Part shown: piece after piece, positions 6,517-13,162 of the stretch | How positions within the stretch are numbered: the stretch's first letter is position 1 | Layout: each line of letters begins with the position of its first letter | Assembly: GCA_964435085.1 (NCBI GenBank) | Contig: CAYSXQ010000013.1 | Span: 1-30,130 of the forward strand | Length of the DNA: 30,130 nt | Reading direction: 5' to 3' | From: UBA917 sp964435085 | GTDB lineage: Bacteria > Patescibacteriota > Patescibacteriia > Patescibacteriales > Patescibacteriaceae | The notes under the pieces: model-generated | The model's input: the letters and a program-made list of their open reading frames with translations, nothing else | Told to the model about the DNA's origin: nothing | The model's database searches: none | Made by a program: the position numbers and the translations under genes

Positions 6517-6579
6517 CTTAGCTAAGTGGCTTCTGAAAGCCTTGTTTTTAAGCTATTTTTTAGTTTAATTTTAGCTAAA
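6517..6579. promoter_or_regulatory. Two TTAGCTAA-centred palindromes, candidate operator pair
   Basis: CTTAGCTAAG (6517-6526) and TTTAGCTAAA (6570-6579) are perfect 10-bp palindromes with a common core. Their centres are 53 bp apart, about five helical turns. They lie between the divergent promoters of the FMN-binding gene and the 618-aa secreted protein gene. No regulator is identified. Confidence 0.35.
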
Positions 6580-6593
6580 TTATCAGTTATTCC

Positions 6594-6622
6594 TTGACAT
6601 TTATGTCAAAATGTTGTATATA
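6594..6622 (+). promoter_or_regulatory. Strong promoter with a dyad over the -35 box
   Basis: Perfect TTGACA (6594-6599), a 17-bp spacer, TATATA (6617-6622). The -35 box is half of a perfect inverted repeat, TTGACAT-tt-ATGTCAA (6594-6609), which could be a repressor site. The leader is about 41 nt and ends with a GGGGG Shine-Dalgarno-like run 4 nt before the ATG at 6670. Confidence 0.7.
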
Positions 6623-6669
6623 TAGTAGTAACTAAATATTGGTCTTTTACAATTTATAAAGGGGGAAAG

Positions 6670-8526
6670 ATGAAAAATGCAGCTATTATTGCTTGTTTGA
6701 TCTACTTGTTGGCGTTTGATGTTTTGTCAGCGCAAACACGTCTCGCGATTAAGTCTTGGACGCCAGTGGCAGCTAAGACAGCTATGACTTTTCCAATTTT
6801 GGCCATTAATAAGAAGTCTAACTGGACTTTGACTATTAGATCGAAAGAGGAAAAAAATATTGTTACTTTTTATGATACGGTAAGAGTGACGAACGCTGAT
6901 GGTTCGGTGACCTCGATTAAGAAAACCATTAAATATGATATTAATGGTGCTACTCTGTCCTTGCGAAATGTTTTGCGACAAATGGGTCTAGCTAAATTGC
7001 CAGCCATTGATGAAGGTTTGGTGTCAATTCAGTCAGCGCTTGATAGTAATAATCAAACGACACATTGGTTGTTGATTGAGAATGCCAGAGCTTTGCTCTG
7101 GATTGGTCCGATAGTAAAGAAGGGTAAATATATTAGAGCTGAATTGGCTTTAAGATTTTTACCTGAGCCGCTTAAGTTGGATCAGGCGATGGTGCAGAAT
7201 ATGGATGGTTCAGTGATGTTTCAGAGAGGGCAAGAATTAAAAATATTGTCTGGCTCTGGTCGTGAATCTGATCTCGAGACTGATGGCATGGTGACAATTA
7301 TGAATCGTCAGATGATGCCGATGGTTAGCGGAGATACTAGTTGGTTAGTTTGGACTGATAAGGGTCCGAAACGTTTCGGACGACATGTGTCTGATCTAAT
7401 CAAGCATGATGAGGTGGCTGGCAAAATGTATTTTGATGGCAGTGCTGTCAGAGTGCTGTGGCCAAACGGAGATTTTGTGTCTCATGATTTGGGTGTTGGT
7501 AAACATCAATTAGACTTGCGTGATAAAAAAATTGGCAAGGCTAGCATCCGTGAGGTTATGGATTTCGGTGTTAGTAAGGCGGTGATTTGGTATGATTCCA
7601 ATAACAGAATCATTACTCCGCCGGCTGATAGTGTCTATCAATTTAAATTGACTGATTCATGGCTCTATAGCGCAAAGCGTGAGCAGGTCTTGGGTTTAGT
7701 AGACCCTGCTGGAAGTTTTCAGGCTTTGCCGATTGCTGGTTATGGACAACTGGTTGATGCGCGCATGACTGATTTGGCGACGATAGCCGAAGAAGATCCT
7801 GATTCATTAGTGGAGGTAGATATTGAAGAGTCTGAGGATTTAGCAGTGGTTGAATATGAAACTGATGGCAAAATTGATTCAGCTTATGTTTGGCCTAAGC
7901 ATCGCAAGCTTACTCCGTATTGGGGTAAGCCTATCTATGCTCGTGATTCATTATATTTATTTCAGTCAATTACTGGTCCTGTAGAAATTTTGCGACCAGA
8001 TAATGACTTTTCTAGATTGATGACCAGATATCAAGTGATTAAGGGGCGTTTAGCTGATACTAATATCTATGATTTTAAGCCGACTAAAATTGGCAAATCA
8101 GATGTTGTGAAGCTAGGCTTTCGACGTGATTTGCCAGCAATGGAAAATCCAGTTGGCTTTGATTGGCTCTGGACTGGTTCTGGTAAAATTACTTATGACT
8201 TAGGTGCTTTTGTCGGTTATGCCAAGATGATTGGTCATAAAGACAGCAGTATTTATGTCTTTATTAGCTCTGGTAGATTAACTTTGTTGTTTACTGAGCG
8301 CTGGTCTGTTAAGTCCTTTCATTTAGCGGATTTGCCAGAATACATTAATAAGTCTGAACTTGTGGTTACGGTGTGGAATAGCTTTATGGACAGTCAAGGT
8401 GAAGTAGAAAAAGATGTCTCAGGAGCTAGGGAAACTGTTTACGCAAGAATTGTAGTAGACAAAAAGAAAGCTGATGGTACTTGGTTGTATGATCAGCTAA
8501 AGGTCTTGCCTATCGCAAGTCATTAA
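6670..8526 (+). CDS. Large secreted protein of unknown function, cysteine-free after the signal peptide
   Basis: 618 aa. The N-terminus (MKNAAIIACLIYLLAFDVLSAQ) is a signal peptide with likely cleavage after LSA. The mature part has no Cys, no further membrane segment, and many alternating polar/hydrophobic strands with Asp-Gly turns (DGSVMF, DGSAVRV, DNDFSRL). It looks beta-rich, perhaps a propeller or sandwich domain. An acidic stretch lies at about 375-405 (EEDPDSL, DIEESEDL). I do not recognise a family. The gene stands alone with its own strong promoter, an SD-like site and a good terminator, which suggests a well-expressed exported or surface protein. A Met-rich patch (NRQMMPM) is notable next to msrB-msrA, but any link is speculation. 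Confidence 0.8.
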   Translation: MKNAAIIACLIYLLAFDVLSAQTRLAIKSWTPVAAKTAMTFPILAINKKSNWTLTIRSKEEKNIVTFYDTVRVTNADGSVTSIKKTIKYDINGATLSLRNVLRQMGLAKLPAIDEGLVSIQSALDSNNQTTHWLLIENARALLWIGPIVKKGKYIRAELALRFLPEPLKLDQAMVQNMDGSVMFQRGQELKILSGSGRESDLETDGMVTIMNRQMMPMVSGDTSWLVWTDKGPKRFGRHVSDLIKHDEVAGKMYFDGSAVRVLWPNGDFVSHDLGVGKHQLDLRDKKIGKASIREVMDFGVSKAVIWYDSNNRIITPPADSVYQFKLTDSWLYSAKREQVLGLVDPAGSFQALPIAGYGQLVDARMTDLATIAEEDPDSLVEVDIEESEDLAVVEYETDGKIDSAYVWPKHRKLTPYWGKPIYARDSLYLFQSITGPVEILRPDNDFSRLMTRYQVIKGRLADTNIYDFKPTKIGKSDVVKLGFRRDLPAMENPVGFDWLWTGSGKITYDLGAFVGYAKMIGHKDSSIYVFISSGRLTLLFTERWSVKSFHLADLPEYINKSELVVTVWNSFMDSQGEVEKDVSGARETVYARIVVDKKKADGTWLYDQLKVLPIASH

Positions 8527-8532
8527 GAACAA

Positions 8533-8562
8533 AAGGGGCTTTGAAGCAAAGCTCCTTTTTTA
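8533..8562 (+). terminator. Rho-independent terminator after the 618-aa protein gene
   Basis: Stem AAGGGGCTTTG (8533-8543) / CAAAGCTCCTT (8547-8557), 11 bp with one G-U pair and an AAG loop, followed by a T run. It directly abuts the msrB promoter. Confidence 0.85.
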
Positions 8563-8563
8563 T

Positions 8564-8591
8564 TTGCCTAAAATACAGCTAGTGATATAAT
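8564..8591 (+). promoter_or_regulatory. Extended -10 promoter of msrB, leaderless arrangement
   Basis: TTGCCT (8564-8569), a 16-bp spacer, TATAAT (8586-8591) with TG at 8583-8584 (TGaTATAAT). The msrB ATG at 8598 is 6 bases after the box, so transcription should start at or next to the start codon. Confidence 0.65.
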
Positions 8592-8597
8592 GGCGCT

Positions 8598-8954
8598 ATG
8601 AATAAATTAACAGCTGAAGAAAAAAGAGTAATTATCGATAAGGGGACAGAAGCTCCTTTTAGTGGTGAGTATGTCAATAATAAGGCGACGGGGGTTTATG
8701 TCTGCAGGCAGTGTGAGGCACCGCTTTATGACTCTGGTTCTAAATTTGAGTCTTCTTGTGGTTGGCCGAGTTTTGATGATGAAGTTGCTGGCGCGGTCAA
8801 GCAGACTCTGGACGCTGATGGTCGGCGCACAGAAATAATTTGTGCTCGCTGTGGTGCTCACTTGGGTCATGTCTTTGTCGGTGAGGGCTATACTCCAAAA
8901 AATATTCGGCACTGTGTTAATTCAATTTCGATGAAATTTATTGCTGGTAAATAA
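8598..8954 (+). CDS. msrB: Peptide-methionine (R)-S-oxide reductase
   Basis: 118 aa, cytosolic. It reduces the R epimer of methionine sulfoxide in proteins. Zinc ligands Cys36, Cys39, Cys82 and Cys85 form the two CxxC pairs. SSCGWPSF (52-59) carries the recycling Cys54, and RHCVNSISMKF carries the catalytic Cys106. It is slightly shorter than the usual 130-150 aa, mostly at the N-terminus. Its stop is one base before the msrA ATG, so the two are translated together. The promoter geometry indicates a leaderless mRNA. Confidence 0.95.
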   Translation: MNKLTAEEKRVIIDKGTEAPFSGEYVNNKATGVYVCRQCEAPLYDSGSKFESSCGWPSFDDEVAGAVKQTLDADGRRTEIICARCGAHLGHVFVGEGYTPKNIRHCVNSISMKFIAGK

Positions 8955-8955
8955 T

Positions 8956-9441
8956 ATGTTGAAAAAAATAGTTTTAGCGGGTGGTTGTTTTTGGGGTCTT
9001 GAGGATTTGATTCGTCGTGAAGCAGGCGTTACTAATACCGAGGTTGGTTATACTGGCGGTAAAGTTGCTAGTCCGACTTACGATCATCACGCAGGTCACG
9101 CTGAAGCTGTTGAAATCCAATATGATGACACTAAGACTTCTTATAAAAAATTATTAGATTTCTTCTTCCGCGCTCATAATCCGACGACGCTCAATCAGCA
9201 GGGTAATGATATTGGCAGCTCCTATCGCTCAGCCATCTTTTTTGCTAGTCCAGAAGAAAGAGAGGAAGCAGAAAAATTTATTGAACTGGTTAATAAATCT
9301 GGTCGCTGGCCTGATCCGGTTGTTACCACACTTGAGCCATTAACTAAATTCTGGCCAGCTGAAGCTTATCATCAAGATTATTTGCGTAAGAATATTGGTG
9401 GCTATACTTGTCATTTTGTGAGGTTTGGATCTTATCTTTAA
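8956..9441 (+). CDS. msrA: Peptide-methionine (S)-S-oxide reductase
   Basis: 161 aa, cytosolic. It reduces the S epimer of methionine sulfoxide. The catalytic motif GGCFWG lies at 9-14 with nucleophile Cys11. GYTGG, YDHHAGHAEAV and the C-terminal AEAYHQDYL are family hallmarks, and a single Cys in GGYTCHF near the end may be the resolving residue. I start it at the ATG at 8956, one base after the msrB stop. A longer frame opening with TTG at 8941 would only overlap msrB. With msrB it repairs both methionine sulfoxide epimers. Confidence 0.95.
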   Translation: MLKKIVLAGGCFWGLEDLIRREAGVTNTEVGYTGGKVASPTYDHHAGHAEAVEIQYDDTKTSYKKLLDFFFRAHNPTTLNQQGNDIGSSYRSAIFFASPEEREEAEKFIELVNKSGRWPDPVVTTLEPLTKFWPAEAYHQDYLRKNIGGYTCHFVRFGSYL

Positions 9442-9478
9442 TTTAAAATTTCAAATTTAAATTAGTCATTGTACGGCA

Positions 9479-10582
9479 ATGTCCATCTCCATCAACGATC
9501 CATTGAAATCAACTTACATCTTTATCGTCATCTTTGCGTTGGCGCTTTTTTGGTCTGTGCGCAAGAGCGGGGATGATAAATTTTTCTCTAGCTCAGTGAC
9601 TCAGGAGCTTAAGGGGTTTGCTATACTGGCTGTTGTCTTTTCACATGTTGGTTATTTCTTGGTAGCTGATCATAGATTTTTGTTTCCGCTGTCAATCATG
9701 GCTGGGGTGGGTGTAAATTTGTTTTTGTTTTTGTCAGGTTATGGTTTGTCGGTTAGTGCTCTGGCGAAGCCGAGGTCGATTGCTAAGTTTTATGTAGATA
9801 GGCTGAGTAAATTATATGTGCCGATGTGGATTTGTTTGGTGCTGTTTTTGATCTTAGATTTTTGCCTCTTAGGTCTTCGCTATGAATGGTCCTTGATCGC
9901 GAGATCAGCTCTTGGCTATTTTGATCACGCGGATATTTATCGGGATATTAATTCACCGCTGTGGTATTTGTCTTTGATGATTGGTTATTATCTGATCTTT
10001 CCTTTGTTATGGATTAGAAAAGCGCCATGGTTGTCGGCGCTAATAATTTATATACTGAGTTATTATGTGCTGTCTAGCGAGCCGGAGATTTTAAAAAACG
10101 TTCAGGGCTTGTGGCAGTCACACCTCTTGGCCTTTCCTGTCGGCATGGTCCTAGCTGCTGTGGTCGCTAAGACTAGGATTATAGAAAGTGTGGTAGCTAG
10201 AGTGAAGAGTTGGCATTGGTCTTGTTATGGTGCGGTGATAATGATTGTGAGTGCTGCTACGGCCTACACGGCTTATTATTCGGGAGTCGGTAAGGGCTTG
10301 CTGATTGAGGAGCGAATGAGCTTGGTGACTATGGCTTTGGTGCTGCTGTTATTTTTGATTAAAAAAGTAGGGTTTAGATTGTTTAGTATTTTTGGCCTCT
10401 TGTCCTATGAGATCTACTTGCTGCACTGGCCGCTGATGTATCGTTATGATCTGTTATTTAAATATTTTCCGGCTTGGCTCGCTATGATTATCTATTTGGG
10501 TTTGTTTGTGGTTTTGGCTAAGTGCTTGCAGCGACTAATTATCTTTTTGAGTCAAAAGAGACTTGGTGGGCCTAGTAATTGA
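9479..10582 (+). CDS. Acyltransferase family 3 (OafA/WecH-type) membrane protein
   Basis: 367 aa with about ten hydrophobic segments. The family signature appears as QELKGFAILAVVFSHVGYF (about 42-60, with the conserved His), GVNLFLFLSGYGLS, FYVDRLSKLYVPMW, and a C-terminal SYEIYLLHWPL. Members transfer acetyl or other acyl groups to extracellular glycans or lipids, and the substrate cannot be read from sequence. The 37-bp gap from msrA holds only an AT-rich near-palindrome (about 9441-9464), which may be a weak terminator, and no clear promoter. The TGA stop shows standard code use. Confidence 0.88.
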   Translation: MSISINDPLKSTYIFIVIFALALFWSVRKSGDDKFFSSSVTQELKGFAILAVVFSHVGYFLVADHRFLFPLSIMAGVGVNLFLFLSGYGLSVSALAKPRSIAKFYVDRLSKLYVPMWICLVLFLILDFCLLGLRYEWSLIARSALGYFDHADIYRDINSPLWYLSLMIGYYLIFPLLWIRKAPWLSALIIYILSYYVLSSEPEILKNVQGLWQSHLLAFPVGMVLAAVVAKTRIIESVVARVKSWHWSCYGAVIMIVSAATAYTAYYSGVGKGLLIEERMSLVTMALVLLLFLIKKVGFRLFSIFGLLSYEIYLLHWPLMYRYDLLFKYFPAWLAMIIYLGLFVVLAKCLQRLIIFLSQKRLGGPSN

Positions 10583-10624
10583 CAAAAATATTAAGCTGTG
10601 TTATTAATAGGTCTCCGTACATTA

Positions 10625-10630
10625 TATAAT
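10625..10630 (+). promoter_or_regulatory. -10 box of the small-peptide transcript
   Basis: Perfect TATAAT, with only a poor -35 match at 17-18 bp. A perfect TTGACA at 10579-10584 is too far away to pair with it, but could pair with a weak TATTAA at 10602-10607. Transcription would start near 10637. Confidence 0.45.
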
Positions 10631-10660
10631 TTGTTTTACATTACAAGAAAGGTGGTCTTT

Positions 10661-10783
10661 GTGGAGACTAATCAGACAGTTGCTACTTCTGGCGAAGTGG
10701 CTAATTTACAGCCTAATATTGCCGAGGCAGGTGATAAAAAGGAAGATACTCGCTATAGGCCTGTATATGACCCTTTATGGTAA
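10661..10783 (+). CDS. 40-aa hypothetical peptide
   Basis: The GTG start at 10661 is chosen because AGAAAGGTGG, a good Shine-Dalgarno site, lies 5 nt upstream. The longer frame from 10598 starts before the -10 box and has no ribosome-binding site. The peptide is hydrophilic and acidic/polar, with no membrane segment, and ends in the aromatic tail RYRPVYDPLW. Its own -10 box (10625), SD and strong terminator (10806-10834) make a monocistronic transcript of about 200 nt. I recognise no family. It could also be a small RNA with a chance reading frame, but the SD and terminator spacing favour a gene. Confidence 0.6.
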   Translation: METNQTVATSGEVANLQPNIAEAGDKKEDTRYRPVYDPLW

Positions 10784-10805
10784 TTGCTTGTCAAATGTTG
10801 TTCTT

Positions 10806-10834
10806 AGGGCTTGGTTATATACCAAGCCCTTTTT
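10806..10834 (+). terminator. Rho-independent terminator of the small-peptide gene
   Basis: Perfect 10-bp stem AGGGCTTGGT (10806-10815) / ACCAAGCCCT (10821-10830), loop TATAT, followed by TTTT. Confidence 0.92.
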
Positions 10835-10873
10835 AATTTGTGTTTATTGAAAGTTGTGTAAAAATTTAGTATT

Positions 10874-10903
10874 AAAAAAGACCGCACTATTAGTGTGGTC
10901 TTT
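10874..10903 (-). terminator. Terminator of the 226-aa membrane protein gene
   Basis: Stem 10877-10888 / 10892-10903 (12 bp with one G-U pair, ATT loop). On the minus strand it is followed by six T (plus-strand A run 10874-10879). It can also act on plus-strand transcripts, with TTTGTTTT after it. Confidence 0.85.
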
Positions 10904-10936
10904 GTTTTATAGCTTAATTTTGCTGATGTTTATTCT

Positions 10937-11617
10937 TTAAACTTGTTTCAAGTTTATTTTACCAAGTAAAGCATCGAGGTCCCTTTGAGCTTCTTTCTTG
11001 ATTTTGTTAACTTTAGTGAGTCGCTCAGAAGTCTTTTTTTCTTTGGCGTTTAGCTGTTTGATGTTTGCTATTATGTAGTATTTTAAATTTACTGGATCAA
11101 GAAAGATGTCTTTAGATTCTTTGAGTTTTTGTAATGACTCATAAGACTCTTGTGATAAATATTTTTTTGTCGTTTTTTCGTAGCCTTGGGCTAACAAAAT
11201 GCTGGCACGATCTGGAGGGGCAGTATTGATTGCATTGAGGATGGTTGAGAGTTCATTGATATATTCAAGGGTGTGATCTCTGAGATTCTCTAGAAGTTTG
11301 GCTGTTTTGCCGCTCTCTTCTATCAGTTGTAGAAGTTCTAGTGGCTTTTCCTCTCTTAAATAATTGAGATAGTTTGTCTTGTTGAGAAATTTCCAAGCTG
11401 CTTTGCTTAAGTAGATTAATTTAATTAGAGAGGCAATGGTAGCTATGCTGACCAGGCTTGATAAAATTAATTTGTAGTAGAAATCTGCTTTTGTAGAAGT
11501 GAGTATGCGGAACCAGAATAATAATTCGCTTAGTAGGGCTAGGCCAAGGATGCGCCAGCCATAAGTGTTGATATTTATTTTGTCTAGAAAGACTGCGAGT
11601 CGTGAGTATTTATTCAT
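10937..11617 (-). CDS. Hypothetical membrane protein with two helices and a coiled-coil C-terminus
   Basis: 226 aa from the ATG at 11617. Two hydrophobic segments (about 17-35 and 45-72) are followed by a long, charged, mostly helical region with heptad-like Leu/Lys/Glu patterns, ending in KINLKQV. I recognise no family. The open frame continues upstream to 11839, but that extension only translates the tRNA-Leu gene and its terminator and is not protein. A plausible promoter (TTGACA-17-TATTAA, 11692-11664) supports the shorter start. The gene ends 34 bp before its terminator. Confidence 0.75.
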   Translation of the reverse strand: MNKYSRLAVFLDKININTYGWRILGLALLSELLFWFRILTSTKADFYYKLILSSLVSIATIASLIKLIYLSKAAWKFLNKTNYLNYLREEKPLELLQLIEESGKTAKLLENLRDHTLEYINELSTILNAINTAPPDRASILLAQGYEKTTKKYLSQESYESLQKLKESKDIFLDPVNLKYYIIANIKQLNAKEKKTSERLTKVNKIKKEAQRDLDALLGKINLKQV

Positions 11618-11663
11618 GATTAATGCCTTGTAAATTTGATGAATTGTTAAAGAATTTTCTATA

Positions 11664-11692
11664 TTAATAGCATTTTTATGGCTATCTGTCAA
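11664..11692 (-). promoter_or_regulatory. Promoter of the 226-aa membrane protein gene
   Basis: On the minus strand TTGACA (11692-11687), a 17-bp spacer, TATTAA (11669-11664). It lies just after the tRNA-Leu terminator, so the gene need not depend on tRNA transcription. Confidence 0.5.
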
Positions 11693-11703
11693 TATTAATG
11701 AGG

Positions 11704-11740
11704 AAAAATAAAAGAAGCTGTCTTTATGACAACTTCTTTT
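11704..11740 (-). terminator. Terminator of tRNA-Leu
   Basis: On the minus strand AAAAGAAGTTGTC, loop ATAAA, GACAGCTTCTTTT (13 bp with one G-U pair; plus-strand 11710-11740), followed by a T-rich run. It begins 4 bp after the CCA end of the tRNA. Confidence 0.88.
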
Positions 11741-11743
11741 GAT

Positions 11744-11830
11744 TGGTGCCTCGGGGGAGAATCGAACTCCCACTCCGTTACCAGAACACGATTTTGAGTC
11801 GTGCGCGTCTACCAGTTCCGCCACCAAGGC
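11744..11830 (-). tRNA. tRNA-Leu (anticodon CAA)
   Basis: 87 nt with the CCA end encoded. The acceptor stem GCCTTGG/CCGAGGC has one G-U pair, with A73. The anticodon stem CACGA/TCGTG closes the loop CTCAAAA, giving anticodon CAA (plus-strand 11794-11796) for UUG codons. It has a long class II variable arm and the T arm GGGAG-TTCGATT-CTCCC. It has its own promoter (11893-11921) and terminator, so it is a single-gene unit. Confidence 0.97.
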
Positions 11831-11833
11831 TTG

Positions 11834-11870
11834 ATTCAATTAACAATTAGTAATTAACAATTATCAATTG
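11834..11870. repeat. Dispersed AT-rich repeat, copy 2 (ATTCAATTAACAATT type)
   Basis: It begins ATTCAATTAACAATT and ends ATTATCAATT, like the copy at 5694-5730. It lies in the 5' leader of pre-tRNA-Leu. Confidence 0.6.
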
Positions 11871-11892
11871 GGATATTTTAAATAGCATAAAC

Positions 11893-11921
11893 AATATAGG
11901 TTAATTTGTCAAAATTGTCAA
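11893..11921 (-). promoter_or_regulatory. tRNA-Leu promoter
   Basis: On the minus strand TTGACA (11921-11916), a 17-bp spacer, TATATT (11898-11893). Its -35 box overlaps the -35 box of the divergent parA promoter. Confidence 0.75.
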
Positions 11922-11943
11922 AGAGGGGCGGATGCTTTATAAT
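11915..11943 (+). promoter_or_regulatory. parA promoter
   Basis: TTGTCA (11915-11920), a 17-bp spacer, TATAAT (11938-11943). Transcription should start near 11950, leaving about 13 nt of AT-rich leader without a Shine-Dalgarno site before the ATG at 11963. Confidence 0.78.
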
Positions 11944-11962
11944 GAATTAACTATTATAAAAT

Positions 11963-12748
11963 ATGGCAAAAGTAATTGCAGTGGTTAATCAAAAGGGTGG
12001 GGTCGGTAAGACGACTACTTCGGTCAATTTGGCCGCTTATTTGGCGCACCTGGGACGGGAAGTATTATTGGTTGATTTGGATCCGCAGGCTAATGCGACT
12101 TCGGGAGCTGGTATTGAGCATGCTAAATTGCCGCATGGTATCTATGAGGCCTTACTAGGTGAAAAAAGCATTTTAGAGATTATTAAAAGGACTAAAGAGC
12201 CGAGGTTTAGAGTGGCGCCGGCGACTGAGGCTCTGGCTGGAGCTGGTGTGGAATTAGTGGCAATGGCTGATCGTGAGTATCGACTCCATGATATCTTGGA
12301 AGAGGCGAAGGGTGAGTATGATTATATTATCGTCGATAGTCCACCTTCTTTGGGCTTACTGACTATCAATAGCTTGGTGGCGGCGGATGAGATTTTGATT
12401 CCAGTGCAGAGTGAATACTATGCCTTGGAAGGACTTGGTCAATTGATTAATTCGATTGGTTTGGTGCAGGCTAATCTTAAACCGAATCTGACCATTCTTG
12501 GTGCGGTCATTACGATGTACGACAAGCGAAATAGTCTGTCGACTCAAGTCATGAACGAACTTTATAAATATTTCCCTAACCGCATCTTTCGTAGTATAAT
12601 ACCACGTAGTGTGAGGCTCGCTGAAGCGCCTAGCTATGGTCGTTCGATTTTGCATTATGATCCGAGATCTAGGGGTGGGAAGGCTTATGAGAAGCTGGCG
12701 CGAGAGATTTTGGCTTTGGAGGAGGTGGTTGAGGAGGCGGTGAAATAA
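11963..12748 (+). CDS. parA: ParA/Soj chromosome-partitioning ATPase
   Basis: 261 aa, the normal Soj length. The deviant Walker A motif KGGVGKTT at 11-18 carries the signature Lys11 and the catalytic Lys16. DLDPQANAT (about 39-47) and DYIIVDSPPSLG (Walker B region) follow. It binds DNA non-specifically as an ATP dimer and is driven by ParB to segregate chromosome origins. The promoter is divergent from tRNA-Leu. parB is 917 bp downstream on the same strand, separated by two AT-rich membrane-protein genes, while ParA and ParB are usually adjacent. Confidence 0.96.
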   Translation: MAKVIAVVNQKGGVGKTTTSVNLAAYLAHLGREVLLVDLDPQANATSGAGIEHAKLPHGIYEALLGEKSILEIIKRTKEPRFRVAPATEALAGAGVELVAMADREYRLHDILEEAKGEYDYIIVDSPPSLGLLTINSLVAADEILIPVQSEYYALEGLGQLINSIGLVQANLKPNLTILGAVITMYDKRNSLSTQVMNELYKYFPNRIFRSIIPRSVRLAEAPSYGRSILHYDPRSRGGKAYEKLAREILALEEVVEEAVK

Positions 12749-12765
12749 ATTTAAATCATAGATTT

Positions 12766-13146
12766 ATGTTTTTGCAGGATAACTTATATTTTTTATTATT
12801 CGTAAGCGCAATCTTTTTTACTAATTTTTCTTTTTTTAATTTAGTTTTGAAGCTATTTAAGATAAATAAAATTAATAAAAAAATCAGCTTGTTGATATTT
12901 TCTTTGCAACTGTTTGCTATTTTGATTCCTGGTATTTTATTTGCTGTCATTTTGGATGACTTTGTTTCGTGTCTTCTTAGTTTTATTGTTATTTTAATCT
13001 TGGGTGTATTTATTTTTCATAAATTAATGAGTAAATATTATAAAACTAGCTTAAAAAAGAACATTTTAATCTACGTTTTTCTCTCGTTAATGACTCTTGT
13101 CTACTGGATATTATTCACTCATAACTTGGGGCAGACAATCAGGTAA
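12766..13146 (+). CDS. Hypothetical four-helix membrane protein between parA and parB
   Basis: 126 aa, almost wholly hydrophobic, with about four transmembrane helices separated by short basic loops (KINKINKK, KYYKTSLKK). Base composition is very low in G+C: in 12781-12900 I count 20 G/C in 120, against 34 in 60 for parA at 12001-12060. I recognise no family. It starts 17 bp after parA without its own clear promoter, so it is probably expressed from the parA promoter. The composition suggests later insertion into the par locus. Confidence 0.65.
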   Translation: MFLQDNLYFLLFVSAIFFTNFSFFNLVLKLFKINKINKKISLLIFSLQLFAILIPGILFAVILDDFVSCLLSFIVILILGVFIFHKLMSKYYKTSLKKNILIYVFLSLMTLVYWILFTHNLGQTIR

Positions 13147-13162
13147 AGCTATTTATAAAAAT

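Noticed and set aside
11618..11839. N-terminal extension of the minus-strand membrane protein beginning MNQALVAELVDAHDSKSC
   Set aside because: It is the translation of tRNA-Leu(CAA) and its terminator. The protein starts at the ATG at 11617.
13097..13162. TTG start extending the second inter-par gene upstream
   Set aside because: It overlaps the previous gene by about 50 bp, and a normal ATG exists at 13163.
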